Positions 49,347-63,281 of a stretch of DNA of 64,000 nucleotides are shown here, one piece after another (the first letter of the stretch is position 1; each line of letters opens with the position of its first letter). The notes below the pieces were generated by a model that was given only the letters and a program-made list of their open reading frames with translations, was not told the origin of the DNA and ran no database searches. The DNA comes from Desmodesmus armatus (lineage: Eukaryota > Chlorophyta > Chlorophyceae > Sphaeropleales > Scenedesmaceae), in contig VIIQ02000098.1 in NCBI GenBank assembly GCA_007449985.2, forward strand, positions 248,001 to 312,000, written 5' to 3'. The translations under genes and the position numbers were made by a program.

Positions 49347-50535
49347 GGTGTTGGCTCCGCTGTGTGCTCCTGAAGGCTGTGTTGGCTGGGTGGGTGACTA
49401 GGGGGGTCGTCTGCTGCTGCTGCTACTCACGCAGCTAGCAGCACCTGCTGCTGCCCGACCGGCAGGGCACACAGGCAGCAGGTGCTGTCTAATACGCAAC
49501 TGTACAGAATGATGAACCACGCAGCTGCTTCTGTCTCGACTGCGGTTTGCCCTGCTACTACTACTGCTCTGCTGTCAGATCAGTCCTTCTATGGCCTCAC
49601 TGGGGCAGGTCCGACCATACAAGCTTGACTTGGGAGGAAAAGCTAACCAATAAGAACGTTACACAACAGCCAAGTAGCAAGCAATTGTCTCTGCCTCTGG
49701 CCAAGAGACAGTCTCAAACGAAGCCGCAGTATACAGCAGCAAATAGCGAGTGCAGAGGCTCAACAAATTCAACAACTTGATCCATCTATCATCTCCGTTT
49801 GCGAAGGCCTGTGTCAAGACAGAAACCTTGGAACACCTGTCAATTTGCTGATCTACAACACGAATCTGGAACACCAAATCTAATCCAACCCAAAACACAC
49901 GGCAACCCCCTGTTGCTTGGCTAACTGACGGGTATCAACTTGTCGGACCAGACTTCCAATGGCTGTGGCCTAGCCTGGCCCTCCTGCCTGCCTACATGGC
50001 CATTATTGCCTGGCCCATGCACGGCCCAGCGCACAATCAATCAACCGCGACGCCCACCAACGATCACAGGATCACAGTGCTCTTCAACAACACGGGCCTG
50101 ACTGACCCAGGTCAGGGTAGGCTGTCAAGTGCTACCCAAGCTGGCCACTGCCACAACACACACCTTCTGTTGCCATGTCATGCAGCTGCTTGCCGGCATC
50201 CACACACCAGCATTCGTCCATGCATTGCGCCTCAGAGGCATCTCTCTGAACAGGCGACATATGCGTGCCCCCTGTCTCCTACAGGAAAGCACGGCTGCCT
50301 ACCCAACCCTCAGGCTGTCAGTCAAGCCCACGGTCACTGCTGCCCTACAGCCACCCTGCACCAGCTGTCGTCAAGGTCTTACCGCACGACCTGCTGTCAG
50401 CACTGCTGAGTCATCGGACACGAACATGTCTGTTTGCTCATTTGCGCAGGCGGCAATATCCACCAATCAAAGCTGCTCAGCCAGGCACTTGGAAGCACCA
50501 TACCCTGGGCAGTCAACACCCACACTGCTGCGCGT
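49347..50535. other. Intergenic region, CDC73 promoter and 3' UTR of the DENN-WD40 gene
   Basis: The left part is the CDC73 promoter region. TTACA at 49659-49663 (TGTAA on the minus strand) is a possible poly(A) signal for the DENN-WD40 gene, about 870 nt past its stop. No gene is supported. Confidence 0.45.
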
Positions 50536-53500
50536 TCATTCAAAGATAGTACTGCAATGCGTGCTGTGGCAGCAGTTCCAGACAGACACAATACCATCCT
50601 TGTGACCTGCACACAGCAGTTCCGCCATTGGGTCAAATGCCATGGCACCCACATCAGCATGTGCCACTTGGCTGCCCAGCAGCATTGAAAGCTGACTGGT
50701 GGTGCTGGCCATGCCATGGCTGCTGCCTGTGCTGGGCAGCAGGCCCTGCAGGCCCCACACGTGGCACTGCTTGTTGGCGGCTCCTGCACACGCCAACAAA
50801 CACACGCGTTGCACAAGAACCATCACTTACGTTCCCAGAAGTGCACAGTGCAGGATGCAAGCAGGAACAGCATTGGGACAAGCGGGGTGCGTGCTGACAT
50901 GCTGCTTGCAAACCTTTTGCATGCATCTTGCATCGTGCACTGCGAGTCCAATCCTTTGGCCGTCGCCTGCACTGGCTAAACATTGACAGCCTTGTGCGCA
51001 CCTGACACCAGAGTGTCGCCGCCCTGCTTCAGCAGCATCACAGGCTCCTCATGCTGCTGCACCAGGCCAACCATCTCCCCATCCAGGCCCCACAGGCCAA
51101 CAGACCCATCAGCAGCGCCCGTGACGAAGCGCGTTGCCGCACTGCTGTGGATGGTCTGCATGGCGGTGACAGCACCGCCGTGCCCAACGCACGCGCCCCT
51201 GCATGCCCCGCTCTCTGCATCCCACACACGTGCCGCCCAGTCGTCGCTGCCTGTGAGCAGCAGGGGTGCGCGGCCGAGCCCGGCAGCTGCGGAGGCAGCG
51301 CGTGGTAAGAAGCTGACGTGTCTGACTGCACCTGTGTGCCCCTTGCACTCTGAGAGGGGTGCGCTTCCCTGCAGGCGTGCGAGCACACGGACAAAGACAG
51401 ATTGTGGGGTCATGCAGGTGTAGCGATACGCAAAGGGCCAGCAGCCATAAAGCTCAACAGTCAGCATGAGACTTCTATCTTGTTGGTTTACAGACTCGTT
51501 GGCAAGCCACGTGGTCACACTGCACATGTAAACGTTTGTGCTAGGGTGTGGATCCAATTGCGCCCGCATGTCCACAGCCACACATACCTGCCGCATGTCC
51601 CAAGTGAGCACCTTGCCGTCCCTGAACCCAGCAGCAGCCAGAGCACCGTCCTCGTGCACCGACAAGCACAGGATACCCGGAACGCCAGTTGGCACTCCTG
51701 CGCTAGTGCTGCCACTGCTGACAGTGGCTGCTGCCGCACCAGTGTCCCCGCTGTCTGCTGTGCTGACGATAGACCCTGCAGATGCGGTGGCGGCTTGAGG
51801 CTCAGGGACAAAGTTGAGGCTGCTGACGGGCCTGCGGGGGCGCCTCAGGTCCCACAGGTATGCTGCCGCCATGTGGCTGCTGCTGCTGCTGCTTGAGCTG
51901 CTGATGCCACAGACCACACTGGCTTGCGTGAGGCCTGACAGCAGCGCCTCCCTGTTGCGATACAGGGGAGACAGGCAGGATACAGCACTGCCCAGACCTG
52001 CGGGAGCAGGTTTTGCAGGCAGCGCAATGGCTGGTGAGTGTGCCTGCAGCTCATCATCTTGTTTAATGGTTGAGTGAACGAGCTGTTGGCACCCAGCAGG
52101 GTCATTGATGCAGCTCTGCGCAGCTGAACTATGCAAAGGCATGGCAAGGGGCCCAAAACGCATGAGCAGCCGCTTTGACGGATCACGGGCAGCTGCATAC
52201 CAGAGAGCTCCACGCTAGGTTGTGCTCCGGTGAGGTCCACAATCCAGACAGCCTGGTGTCTGGAGTTGCCCACAGCAGCCCTGTGGCCATCATACCACAG
52301 CTGCAGCACAGGCAGTGCCTCTGGTGGTACTGAGGGTGTAGCAGCATCCTGCAGAGATGGGATGGCCATAGAGGCTGCCAGGCGCATGGTTCCCCTGGAA
52401 AGGTCCAACACCTAGATGCGGCAGGCAGAAACAGCAGCATGCTGTTATGAATGCGACATGTCATGTGCACACGCGTGCCACACAGTAAGTTGATGGCTCC
52501 CCAAGCTTGGGCCGGGATTGTGCACACATCCCGTGTTGGAGAGGCTGACTATGTGACCCAGAATGGTACAGCGGCTGCCGGCGTGCAGCCTGAAAGTCCC
52601 CGTCTGTGCTGCAGTGCTGCACTGCTGCGTGCCATCATCATCCTGTTGTACCCCAAGCACTCCACCGCAGGACACCCTTACCTTCAGGTACCCATCCAGC
52701 CCAGCAGACACAGCCGTGTGGCTCTGCGCGGCCATCGCCACCACAGCCTTGCTGTGCACAGCCGCCCACACCAGGGCACCCTGGTCCGCTAAGCAACCAC
52801 CCTGCACCGACAGCGCCGGCACTGCTGCCGCCTCCTTCCCCTCAACATCCAGCACCCGCCCACCAACCCATACAATGACGGAGAGGCGTCCAGCATGGAC
52901 ACAGAGGCAGAGGGTGTCAGCGCTGCCATGGATCCTGGGCTGCCTGTGCTGTTAGCGCCCTGCTGCCTGCTCATCAGCTTGGCATAGCTGCCGTACCCCT
53001 CCTTGGCCCGTGCCCCTGTGGCAGTTTTTGGGGGGCTGCTGCTGGGTGGACCCCTTGGGCTGAGCCCAATGGGAGTGGCGATGCTCGACGACGGCGGAGT
53101 GGTGCTGGGTGAGCCAGTCGCCCTGTCTGCTGCTGCACTTGAGGCAGCAGGGTGCAGCGGGCTCAACGGCCTGTGGACTGTCACAGGAGCTTCTGTGTCT
53201 GACGCTGCTGAGCCCAAAGCACCTGATGACACAGACACCCTGGCTCCGCCCCCACTGGTCGGCTGGTCACCGCCGTCCGCTGCTGCAGCTGGGGCCGGGA
53301 TGGTGACGGCACCCTTGCTGCGGGCCACTGGGGAGCTGGGAGCAGAAGCCGCATGCTGCCAGATAATGCTGCTACTGTTGGCTGCGTCTGGTGAAGCCAT
53401 GGCAGCGCTCTCCTGCTGCTGCTTGTCAGGCAAGACGATCCCGCACGCCTTGAGTGCTGCAGCTACGTGCACTGGCACCACAGCCCCCTGCTCGCCTGGC

Positions 53501-56500
53501 TGCTGTGGCTGCTGCTTGACCATGTGCTGGCTGCCGTGCCTGCTGCCCTGGCTGCTGCTTGTGCTCGCAGCTGCCGCCAGATCAAGCTCAGCCCCACTGC
53601 CTGCAGTGCCAGCTGGGGGTGCTGGTGGCCCCATGCAGTAGTGCTGCCGTGCCTCTGCCAGTTGGTGCCGCACCTGCAGCTGCAGGTCGGGCTCCAGAGG
53701 CCCTGCATGTGCCAGCTGCAGGTGCTCTGTGGCCACCTGCATCAGCAGCACCCATGCGGCAGCACCTGCAGCAGCGACAGCACAGCCGCAGGACAATGAT
53801 AGGCGGTCAGAAACTCTGAATTGTGAAGAGGGATTACCCACGCACCCTCGACATTGTGTGAGCATTGTTGTGTGCATGTGCATGCACGTGCGCATGCCTT
53901 GTCTTGCGCCGGCCACACTGATGCAAATGCCACACTGCACATGCTTGGCAGCTGACATGCCCTGCCTGCAGCTGCACACACGCTTCACCCACCCACACAA
54001 ACACACCTGGGATGCCCACACCCGCCAGGTACCCTGCAAACTGCTGCAGGCACTTTGTGACGACCTCCTTGACGTTCACAAAGTCGTCGGCGTTCAGGTA
54101 GCTGCTGCTGACGGCAAAGGCAAAGGTGAAGGCCCAAAACCACTCAGTGTGGACGCTGGCGTTGCCGGCCAGAGTGGACAGCAGGTACCGCTTGATGCCA
54201 CCTGCAGTGCATTCATGCGTGCCACGGGGTACATGTCAAAGGACTGGACACAAAAGGTCCCTGTGTTGATGATGAGAAATAGGGACCCCATGCACTACCC
54301 TGACAGCAGCAGTGGCGTTCCCCCAGGACCCGATGCGCCCCTGACAGCAGCAGTGGTGCAGCTTCATACCTACCAAGCCTTGACTGCACCCAACCTGTAC
54401 CCCCAGCACCCTCACCTGTCGTGCAGGAAATCACAGACGCCAACTCCAGCACAGTCAGCACCACCCTGGAGTCGTCCTGGGCTGCGGCCACCTCCAGGAT
54501 GGAGTTCAGCATCTCTGACAGCACCTCAAACACTTCACGAGGGACCGGCCGCTCTAGCTGACCCCCATAGCCTGGCTGCTGACCTTGTCCAGCTGCTGTT
54601 CTGCTGCCATTGCTGCTGCTGCCCGCCGCCCCAGGTGGCTTCACTATGCCTGCAGCTGCAGACGTGCTGCCTGCTGCAGTCGCCCATGAACCTGGTGCTG
54701 AGGCTTCCGAGTCCAAGCTTCCAGAAGAGCCAGGGCCTGCCGGCTCGGGCGTAGGGGGGCTCGGCACTCCTTCTGTGATGGTGCTGCAGGTCAGCGCGTT
54801 GTATGGACCAAAACCTGTAGCCCCTCCTTCACTGCTAGTTGGCGCCATGAGCGCGTGGTGCTCCCTGTCATCCAGCGTCGTCCTGCAGCTGAAGCTGTGC
54901 TGGAAAGAGGGCGGTGTAGCATTGCCACATGTGCTGGATGGTGCACTGCTGCTGACCTTACTGGTGTCACCCGTGTTGGTCGGGCTGCTGCTGCTGTTGG
55001 CCTGCTTCTGCTTGGAGGCCGATGCATTCCGGCTGATGACCGAGGCCATGGCAGAAGCAGCACTGGCAAAGCTCTCCACACCATGGCTGACTTTCAGCCC
55101 CGCCAGACCCGACGCCTTGCTGCTGCTGCTGCCGCCGCTGAGGTTAACGCCCAGGATCTTGCCGCTCTTTGCCAGCATGGTCTTGCCCTGGTTGGATGAG
55201 GAGCCCTTGCTTCCCACATGGGCCTCCCCGCCGCCCTTCTTGCCGGCTGCTGCAGCAGCAGCCGCAGGGGCCCCTGCTGTGGCCTTGCCATCACACCTGC
55301 TGGGCGAGCGGGCGTGCGCTGCTGCTGCGTCGCAGTCACTGTCTGTGCATGGTGCTGGGGGATTGGCCACCAGCTCCTTGAGCCTGCTGACTATGAACCA
55401 GCCGTTGCCGCCAGTCTGCATGCACACCCAGCACAGCACACACAGGGAGTGACGTTGCTGGTTGCTGTTGCATTGTAAGTGCATTGCACAGAGTACCGGC
55501 ACAGGACGTTGCGTGTCTGTTCAGGACATCAAGCGACGGTTGCATTGCTGCACAACGGCTGAGAACCTCAACGGCATATGGGTACATCCGCCGGTATGTC
55601 AGTGACACAGCCTCAGGAATAGAACCAAGTGATTACCCAGTAGCTCCTGCCAAAGACAGAAACCCAAGGCGCTGCTTACCTGTATGCACAGCAGCTGCCG
55701 CGCAGCCTCCAGCACATCTGCGGAAAGCTGGCCCCTGCTGCTTCGTGCCCCGTTGGATGAGTACCGCCGCAGCACTGCTGCAGCACTGACACCACCCAGG
55801 GAGCTCTTGCGCACCAAGTCCCCAGGCGCCCGACTACAACTGCTGCCGCCGCCGCTTTCGTTCCTCCTGACAGATGCTGCGGCCTCTGCTGCTGCAGGTC
55901 CCCCGGCTGCTCTGTCGCCACCGCCAGCACACCCAGCTACGGGTCCCTTGGCAGCTGCAGCAGCCGCTGCTGCGCTGGCCACCTGCATCAGGTGCACCAG
56001 CATGCCTATCTGGCGCCCAATGAGCTCCGCCTCTGTTGAGTACTCCTCACTGAGGCTCGCATTGGTGCTGCTGTTGCTGACATTGCTGATCTTAGCCAGG
56101 CTAGGTAGCTGCAAGCCGGGTGCCAGTGGCGGCTGCAGCTGCGTCACCGCCCCTGTGTCCAGCGCGTTGCCGCGCATCAGGCGGGGAGGGGAGGTGTCTG
56201 TGCTGGTGCCCACAGGAGGCGTCTTCCGCCGCAAATCCAGTGGAGAGCCCTGCAGCAGAAGCAGCACACGATTGCATTCAGCATGCATCGCCTCCACAAG
56301 CCTGCAAGCCTTCGCGCGTAGAGACACAAACTGCCGCTGCAACGCCTGCTGCACAGCTACACCATTGCCGGCTGTGCATGAGCGTCAACATCGTGGGCTA
56401 CGTCTGCTGCGGTGCACTGTTACCGCTGGTTGTGTTGTGGTGACCCCCTTGCTGCCGACTCACCATCAGCTCTGAAATGGCCCTTCTCCTGCCCACGCTC

Positions 56501-59500
56501 GGCCGCTTCTGCCGGTGCACGGCAGTTTTGCGGCGCTTGCCACCGAGGGAGCCTTCAGAGTACTCCGATAGGACCAGGGCAGGGAAGGACTTGTACAGCA
56601 AACCTGACGGCTGCATCAGCGCACTGCGCGGCTGATCCGGGATGCACACCACAGTACCTACACAGCCCAGCACATTGCGTGCGACAGTCAATGCAGCACA
56701 GCTGAGGTATTTGGATCATTGGCTGCTTTGACAGGCGTATTAGACCACTTGCATACGCTGCCAGCAACCTTGAACCCACGCATCTGTGCCATTCATTCCT
56801 GAATCCACACCAAACTGCTGCAAATCATCACATGCATGAGCCGCTCACCCACAAAGTTGTCCCCCTCTGGAACCCCTTGCAGCCAGCACAGGCTTTGACT
56901 GCTGCTGCTGCTGCTGTTGCCAGCTTGGGTGGCAGATCCAGTGCCCTGTGTCAGTGGCTCCTGCCCAACACATGCTGTCCCTTGTGCTGCCACAGGCCCT
57001 GCTTGCTGGTGGAGTCTGTGCAGCTCCTCCTCCGCTGCCCTCCAGGCGCCCAGGGAGCTTTCCCCGGCTGCAAGCCAAGCTGTGGGGTCCTGCTGGCTGC
57101 TGTTGTGCTCACCAACGAAGGACAGGAAGGGCAGCCCCTGCATCACTTGCTGTACGAGGGCAGGGTCCTTGTGCCTGCAGCATGGAGGCACAGCAGTTGA
57201 CAGGAATGGCGCAGCAGTTCTCGCCATGTAAGCAGCTGAGTGACCAAAGCCAGACATCCAAGGCTGTTCTCCTTGTGCAAACAACTACGGTGTGTGGGCG
57301 GCTGACCTCCTTCCTGGTCCTCCTGCAGCGTCTGGCTGCCTCGTGGGTTGCCCAGCTTTGCTGAGACAAAGCCTGTGACTTCAAACACCCCTGACCGCCA
57401 CACCCACCTGCACAGGCTGTGATGGTGATCCAGCAGCGCCTGGATGCCGACAATGTTGTGCACCTGCTGCAGCGCCGGCCCCGCTCCTGCCGCCAGGCTG
57501 TTGCTCCTCCCCACCGGGGGCTGCGGGCGCAAGCTGCCAGCAGCCCGCAGCACCCTGCTGCCCAACGGGGCACCCCCACAGCTGCCGCCACTGCTGCTGC
57601 CTCCCCCAGAGGTCATGCGGCTGTCACGCGGGACCAGGCTGACTCGATCTGAGGCTTCTTGGCTGCTGGCGCATAGGAAGAGGTGGTGGTCCCGCAGGAC
57701 CTCACGGAAGAACTCCATGAATACGCGCAGCAGCAACGCCTGCTTGGAGGGGCTCCAGGGGGCACCAGGGCCCAGCGCCCTGGCTGCTGTCACCCACGGG
57801 TCGGCGTCTGGCTGGCTGCTGACCGGCACCACGTCCGCATCAGTGACCGAGGGCTGCATCAACATCCTGCAGGCATCCATGGCACGGCATCACATCTTAT
57901 GCAATTCAGCAGCACAGCCAATGCAGAACTACACGATGGGCTGGAACCGTTGTCAGAATGGGCAGGACGGTATGGGTATTATGTGTCCCAGATGCTGCAC
58001 TTGATGGTGAGGTCCAGCCGGAGCCCCCGCACCTGACCCTGCGCTCCAGCTTCTGCATATACGGGTGATTGAGGCAGCGCTGCAGCAGGGTGTCGTCCTT
58101 GCTGGGGTGCAGTGTGCCCTTGTCCAGGTCTGCCACCACCAGCATGTCCAGTGTGCGCTGGTCCACAGGCTCACCGCTGTGCAGCCCCATCAGGAACGGC
58201 GTGGGAGCCTGCAGAGCAGCACAGGGGCCAGCAGTGAAGTGAACATCAACGTTTCAGCACAGCACAGCACAGCACCTTGCAGTACAGTACAGTCGACTTT
58301 GAAAGGCTTGCTGCAATTGTGGGGGACATGTCCGCCTGCCTCAAGGGGGCTCATGGGCATGTGTGCAATGAATGATTCCTGCGCGTGTGTTGGTTTTACC
58401 TCAATTGGTTTTCCCCTGCCGGCATTCTGGATGCTGGGTGCTGCTGCTACTTTCAAGCGCTGTTGCCAACTAGTTGTTGCCGCTACGTATGCGGTCGCCT
58501 GCTGCTGTGCTCACCTCGAGGTAGTCAGCCAGGCTGCTGGGCATGACGGGTATGTAGACGTGCTGCCAGCGCAACGGGTACAGCAGCCGCACCACTCCTT
58601 CAGCCGCCACAGTCAACAGCCAGTGGTGGCGGGACTGCAGGCACAGCAGGGATCAGCCAGGGGTCAACACAACAGCCCAAAGTCAGGCATGCAGGTAAGC
58701 ACTGCACAACACCGCTCAGCTAAGCTGTTGCTGGCTATCAATGGTCCCCCCTCAACTGAGCATCCAGGTCTCAACGCACAGAAGGCGTTGCTGCCCATCG
58801 CCTCCCAGCAAGCCAATAATGGGTTATCCCTGCTCCCTTGGTTATGCTGCAAGCATTGGATAGTCTACTACACGCCAGCGTACCCTCAGCAGCACCCGTT
58901 GCTCCAGCAGCACAGCCGCAAACAGTCCCACCAGGCTGTCAGGCTGCATCACTTCAAGCAGGGGCTGAAGTGACACCTCGCCAGGGGGCGGGCCAATGGG
59001 CAGCGGAGCACACAGCACATGCCGGCTGCCACACAGCCTCAAGCATAACTGCAGGCACAACACGCACACACAACCCACTTGCAGCTGACTACGTGGTATC
59101 TCGTGTTGGGGGTTCTGGTGCATTTCTGTGTCATCCTCAGGTCACAGCTGCTAGCGTATTGTATGGCAGATGATGCCACTGCAAGGCAGCCCTGCACTGC
59201 CATAACTTTGTGGGCACTCCTACAAGCTCGGTTGCATGTGGCCCAGCTGCGGCCTGATCCTGCCAGCCTGATCCTGCACCACCTTACCTTGGGGCTGCCT
59301 TGCGGTGGGCATGGCACTGCCAGCAGGCTGTTTATGAGGTCCGGCACTGGGATGCTGCTGCCTCGCTGGAAGGCACAGCAGTACAGCTCACGCAACACCT
59401 GCAGCAGCAACCAACAAAGCACTGCTATCATCCTGATGGCTTGCAAGTTGTGGGATCTGGCTTCACGCTCACAGATGTACCAGCATGTGCCAGCACGACA

Positions 59501-60938
59501 GGTAACAACACATTTGCACTCCCAACACGAGGATGTCTGCTGGTTGTCCTGCCTTGCGCTCAGACATCCCCACATGCTGCCGCCATCGCACCATGCAGTG
59601 CTGATGCCGCACACTCATGCAGGCAGATACGGTGTCGATTGCTGCAGTCTGTGGTGCAATCGACTGCTTGACGCGTAGCCTTTGCGTGGCCAGCGGCCAC
59701 ATGGACATGATACTGCTGCTGGCAGGGACATGGCGACAATCATGCAGTTACACATGCTTGCCTCTTGATTAGCAAGCAATGCCTGGCATCGCTGCATCCT
59801 CCCTGCCTGAGCTATCCCCCCCTCTCCCTTCCTTATATCCATCTACCCCCTCCCCCGCCCTCTGTCTCTATCACCTGTTGCGATGAGGCCAGGTAGGGCC
59901 GCTTTGACAGCAGGCACAGTGCCTTGAGGGCCACTGCTCCCAGCAGGTCCTCATGCTTGGCAGCTAAGTCACTCGGCACCCGGTCATAGAAGGTCAGGCA
60001 GCTCGCATACAGCTGCGTGCCGTCACCACCTGTTGGCAGTTTGATCAGAGCACACCAGCAGGGGGCAGACAGGAGGCTGTGCCGGCGGGGTCACCGCCAA
60101 TGTGCGGTTGGTCAAGGTGCTGTCGATCAGTCACTCCGCCGTCCCTGCTGCTGCCTGCTTGCATCGCACCCATATCTTCTTCGATGCGCTAGCCTCTTAC
60201 AACTGGCCCGCCTGTTGTGCACAAAAGAGCCCCTTGACCTGCAAACTGTTGCATTGGTGCAAATCCTGACAGGTGCTGGCCGGGTTTGAGGGCTGTGCGT
60301 GTGCTGCTGTGTAGTCATCTGCGCTGCTATGTGCTGTGCTGCTGCAGTTGTTAGGCTACGGTGAATGCTGTGTGCGCGCTACAGTGACTGACCTGTCAGC
60401 ACGCATGAGAAGGTGTGCGGCGTGAGGTCAGCCTTATCCAAGTCCTGGAACAGCACAATGTCTATGCCAGCCGGTAGGCAGCACTGCGGGCGGCACACAG
60501 AGCATGGCAATGTCTTGGAGACAGGGAGTGTGAGGTGATCAAGTAGGATGGGCCATGGGTGTGGCTACCTGCAGCTGCAGGCAGAAGGGCGCATGCACTG
60601 GCTGGCGCCACTGACTAATGGAGTTTGCCGCTGCTGAGCTGAGCTGACAGCTTCCAAGCCGAAAGATGCATAGGTGTTTTGCACCGTGCACCCAGTATGG
60701 ACGCTCACTGTTGGCAGCTGTGGTGGGAGGCGACATGACTCTTCAAAGGTGTGTGAGGCAAGCTGTCGACAAAGGCCGGCTTGTACTTCTGGTCGGTGCC
60801 CAGGAACCCTGCATCCCCTTGAACGGTCTGAAGGGCAACCTTGGGCAGCCCTACCACCACGAAGTAGTCCCAGAGTTGCTCCTGCTGCGGGCCCGCTGCT
60901 GCCTCCTGGTGCTGCTGCTGCTGCTCAGGGGCTGTCAT
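50536..60938 (-). CDS. SCD1: DENN domain-WD40 protein, SCD1-like
   Basis: About 20 exons, around 2,100 aa. Exons 1-14 close in phase: 60709-60938, 60569-60614, 60393-60483, 59875-60029, 59288-59398, 58884-59048, 58515-58634, 58033-58208, 57408-57866, 56849-57174, 56464-56657, 55680-56249, 54416-55415, 54007-54201. Exon 15 starts at 53765. Later exons: about 52870-52682, 52411-about 52220, about 52214-51588, 51368-51002, 50783-50536. uDENN: LWDYFVVVGLPKVALQTVQG, CCLPAGIDIVLFQDLD, GTQLYASCLTFYDRVP. cDENN: YVPVMPSSLADYLEAPTPFL. dDENN: SKQALLLRVFMEFFREVL. WD40 repeats fill the end (KGHTGAVRHVSFLP, LLTGSDDWAARVWDAESG). SCD1 acts with Rab GTPases in exocytosis and cytokinesis in plants. Low-complexity linkers double its size over Arabidopsis SCD1. 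Frames do not close near 52.87 and 52.22 kb. Confidence 0.88.
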
Positions 60939-61447
60939 GAGGCCACGTCACATGTTCCTGTCAGTTGAAAGGTTGACGTATGACAGCTTTAGCACACTCC
61001 ATGCCTGTTGATTGCAGCAGTGGCTGCCCTGCAGGCCAACTGGGCCTGGATTGGAGCCCTCGCGCTTGTGAAGCCGTCTGTCTTTGTTGTAGATAAAGAA
61101 AGTAGACTGAAGGTATCAAATTCGTGTAGACGCGGTGACTGGGGTGCACTTAGTCACCCAGCTGCCTCCTGACACAAATTCAACGGTCTCCAGCCCAGGT
61201 CTTATCCCAGTCCACCCTGTCATCGGCTTCAGAATCTTGTCTAGGCATCATTATTCAGCTATTGGGCTGGCTCATCTGTTCAGGCTCTTTGCGCATCTCA
61301 CTGCGTTTGCTGACGCATCACTGCGCCTGGTCGCAGCATCCGCATCCATTTCACCCATTACGTAGTTCTACAGTTGTTTGGGTCGTCTTCCCGTCCTGGC
61401 TCCCAGCCTGCCAGCACAGAGCAGCTGACTTGGACTACTGCTTTCCC
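60939..61447. promoter_or_regulatory. 509-bp divergent promoter region
   Basis: The start codons of the SCD1-like gene (minus) and the PP2-A10-like gene (plus) are 509 bp apart, so both promoters and 5' UTRs must lie here. I see no clear TATA box on either side. Confidence 0.5.
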
Positions 61448-63281
61448 ATGGCAGCCAACGCCCAGGCACGCAGAGAGGCCCGCTGGCTCACCCCGGGCCA
61501 GAAGAAGCTCCTCCTTGCGTGCACAGCCACAGTTGGTGTTGTAGCAGCCTACAAGGTGTACCGGTCTGAGCGTCTCAAGGCCACCCACCAGGCGCTGCAG
61601 ACAGCAGCAGACACCCTAGCCAAATACAGTGATGCAGCCTCGTCTGTTGGCCAGGTAGCAGCAGTAATAGCACATGACATCAACGCCTTTCTGGCCAGTG
61701 ACTCGGATGAGGTGCCCAGGAGCTTGCGGCAGCTCGCCAAGTTGGCTCGCTGCAGCGATGTCCAGGACACCCTTGCTGCTTGCGTGGCTTCCAGCCTCAA
61801 GGGTGTTCTGAGCAGCAGCAGCGGCGAGCCGGGGGAGCCCTCTCTAGTGGACAAGGTCATAGAGGCAGTGCTGAGTGACAGGGGCCAGACACTGGTGGGC
61901 CTCGCAGTGCGCACCGCTGCTCAGCAGTCAACAGACACCTTCTGCACAGCGCTGCGGCAGGGCCTGGAGGCAGCAATGCAGGGCACAGGCGTCACACAGC
62001 AGCAGCAGCAGGGCCAACAGCAGCAGCATCCATACTCCAGCCCAGCTTCCCCTGGTGCTGGGGGGGCCTTCTACTCTGCCCTCAGCAGCCCAGTGGGGTC
62101 CCCACAGCAGCACGTGCCCTACCACGTGCAGACCTTCACAGCATACGGCAGCAGCAGCGGGCTGCACCCAGCAGTGTGTGCCGTGTTGTCGGTGCTGACC
62201 AGTCCGCAGCTGCTGCAGGCCGTTGACGGGCTGGTGTCCACCTGTGTGGGCAGCTCCGTGGGTGCCTACATGACAGCAGCAGGTCCCTCGGACAACATGC
62301 TGTCCAGTGTCCTGCACACGCTGTCGCAGCCAGCCAACAAGAACCTGGTCATCGACATCATGAGCCAGGTGTCAGCCACAATGTGCAGGGAGATGGCAGC
62401 AGCCTGCGTGGCCCCTGCAGCTGCTGTGGCCAGCAGCCGGCCAGCCTCTCGCTTGTCGGACTTGCCCAGCCCCATGGGTGGCATGTACGACTACCAGCAG
62501 CAGCTCCTGCAGCAGCAGCAGCAGCCGCTGTCGGGCTTGCCGGTGCGCGTCTCGACCGCGCCGCCCACAGTTGCTGCCGGTGGCGGCAGCAGCAGCAGCA
62601 GCCCCTACAAGCAGGGCCCAGGGCATTGGGCCCAGGACGCAGACGCTGCAGCAGCTGCCCTACACCACAGTGTAAGCGAGGGTGCCATCTCTCGTGCCAG
62701 CGGTGCTGCAGATGCCGTGTCAGCCGCAGGCAGTGAGCCCAGCTCTCCCCAGAGCGGCCCCAGCACGCCGGAGCCGTCCGTGGCAGCTGCAGATGCTCAG
62801 CAGCCGCCAGCGCGCGCCTCTTACTCCTCGTTCGCAGGCAGCGCTGTGGCCGGGCTGATTCTGCGCAGGCAGAGCTTGTCAGGGCTGCTAGGAGGTGGGC
62901 CTGGCAGGGGTGGCTCCATGCAGGCGGCAGCAGCAGCCGGGGGTCAACCTGTGCAGGAGGCCCTGTGCGGTGGACCCCTCTGCGCTGGGTCCCATGAGCA
63001 CTGCGGTGAGCCTGTTTGTGCAGGCAGCGCGGTTCCAGGAGTTCCGCAGCCTTATGGTGGACGTCAGCCGCAGCAGCACGCGCGAGTTTGTGCAGAGCCT
63101 GCTGCCCAGTGGCTGGGTGCGGGCTGTCAGGGGTGGCGGCAGCAGCAGCGGCAGCAGCAGTGCTGCCAGCCTGGCGGTGACTGCGGCGCTGCAGCGGGTG
63201 TACACGGCGGTTTCTGTGCTGATACTGCTGATGGTGTATGCAGTGTCACCCAAGATGCTCATGCTGCAGGACGGAAACTGA
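61448..63281 (+). CDS. PHLOEM PROTEIN 2-LIKE A10-like protein
   Basis: ATG at 61448 opens MAANAQARREARWLTPGQKK, then a hydrophobic stretch (LLLACTATVGVVAAYKVYRS) that could anchor it in a membrane. The block RLKATHQALQTAADTLAKYS to ASDSDEVPRSLRQLAKLARC is the signature of the plant PP2-A10-like family, whose role is undefined. A Gln/Ser/Ala-rich insertion follows (about 62000-62890). The conserved C-terminal part, FVQAARFQEFRSLMVDVSRS and a final hydrophobic helix ending in MLMLQDGN, is in another frame (62960-63281, TGA). The switch falls between about 62890 and 62990. A donor-like G|GTGGGC at 62895 and an acceptor CAG at 62956 exist but do not give the right phase, so a one-base indel or a missed intron is likely. 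Confidence 0.8.
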
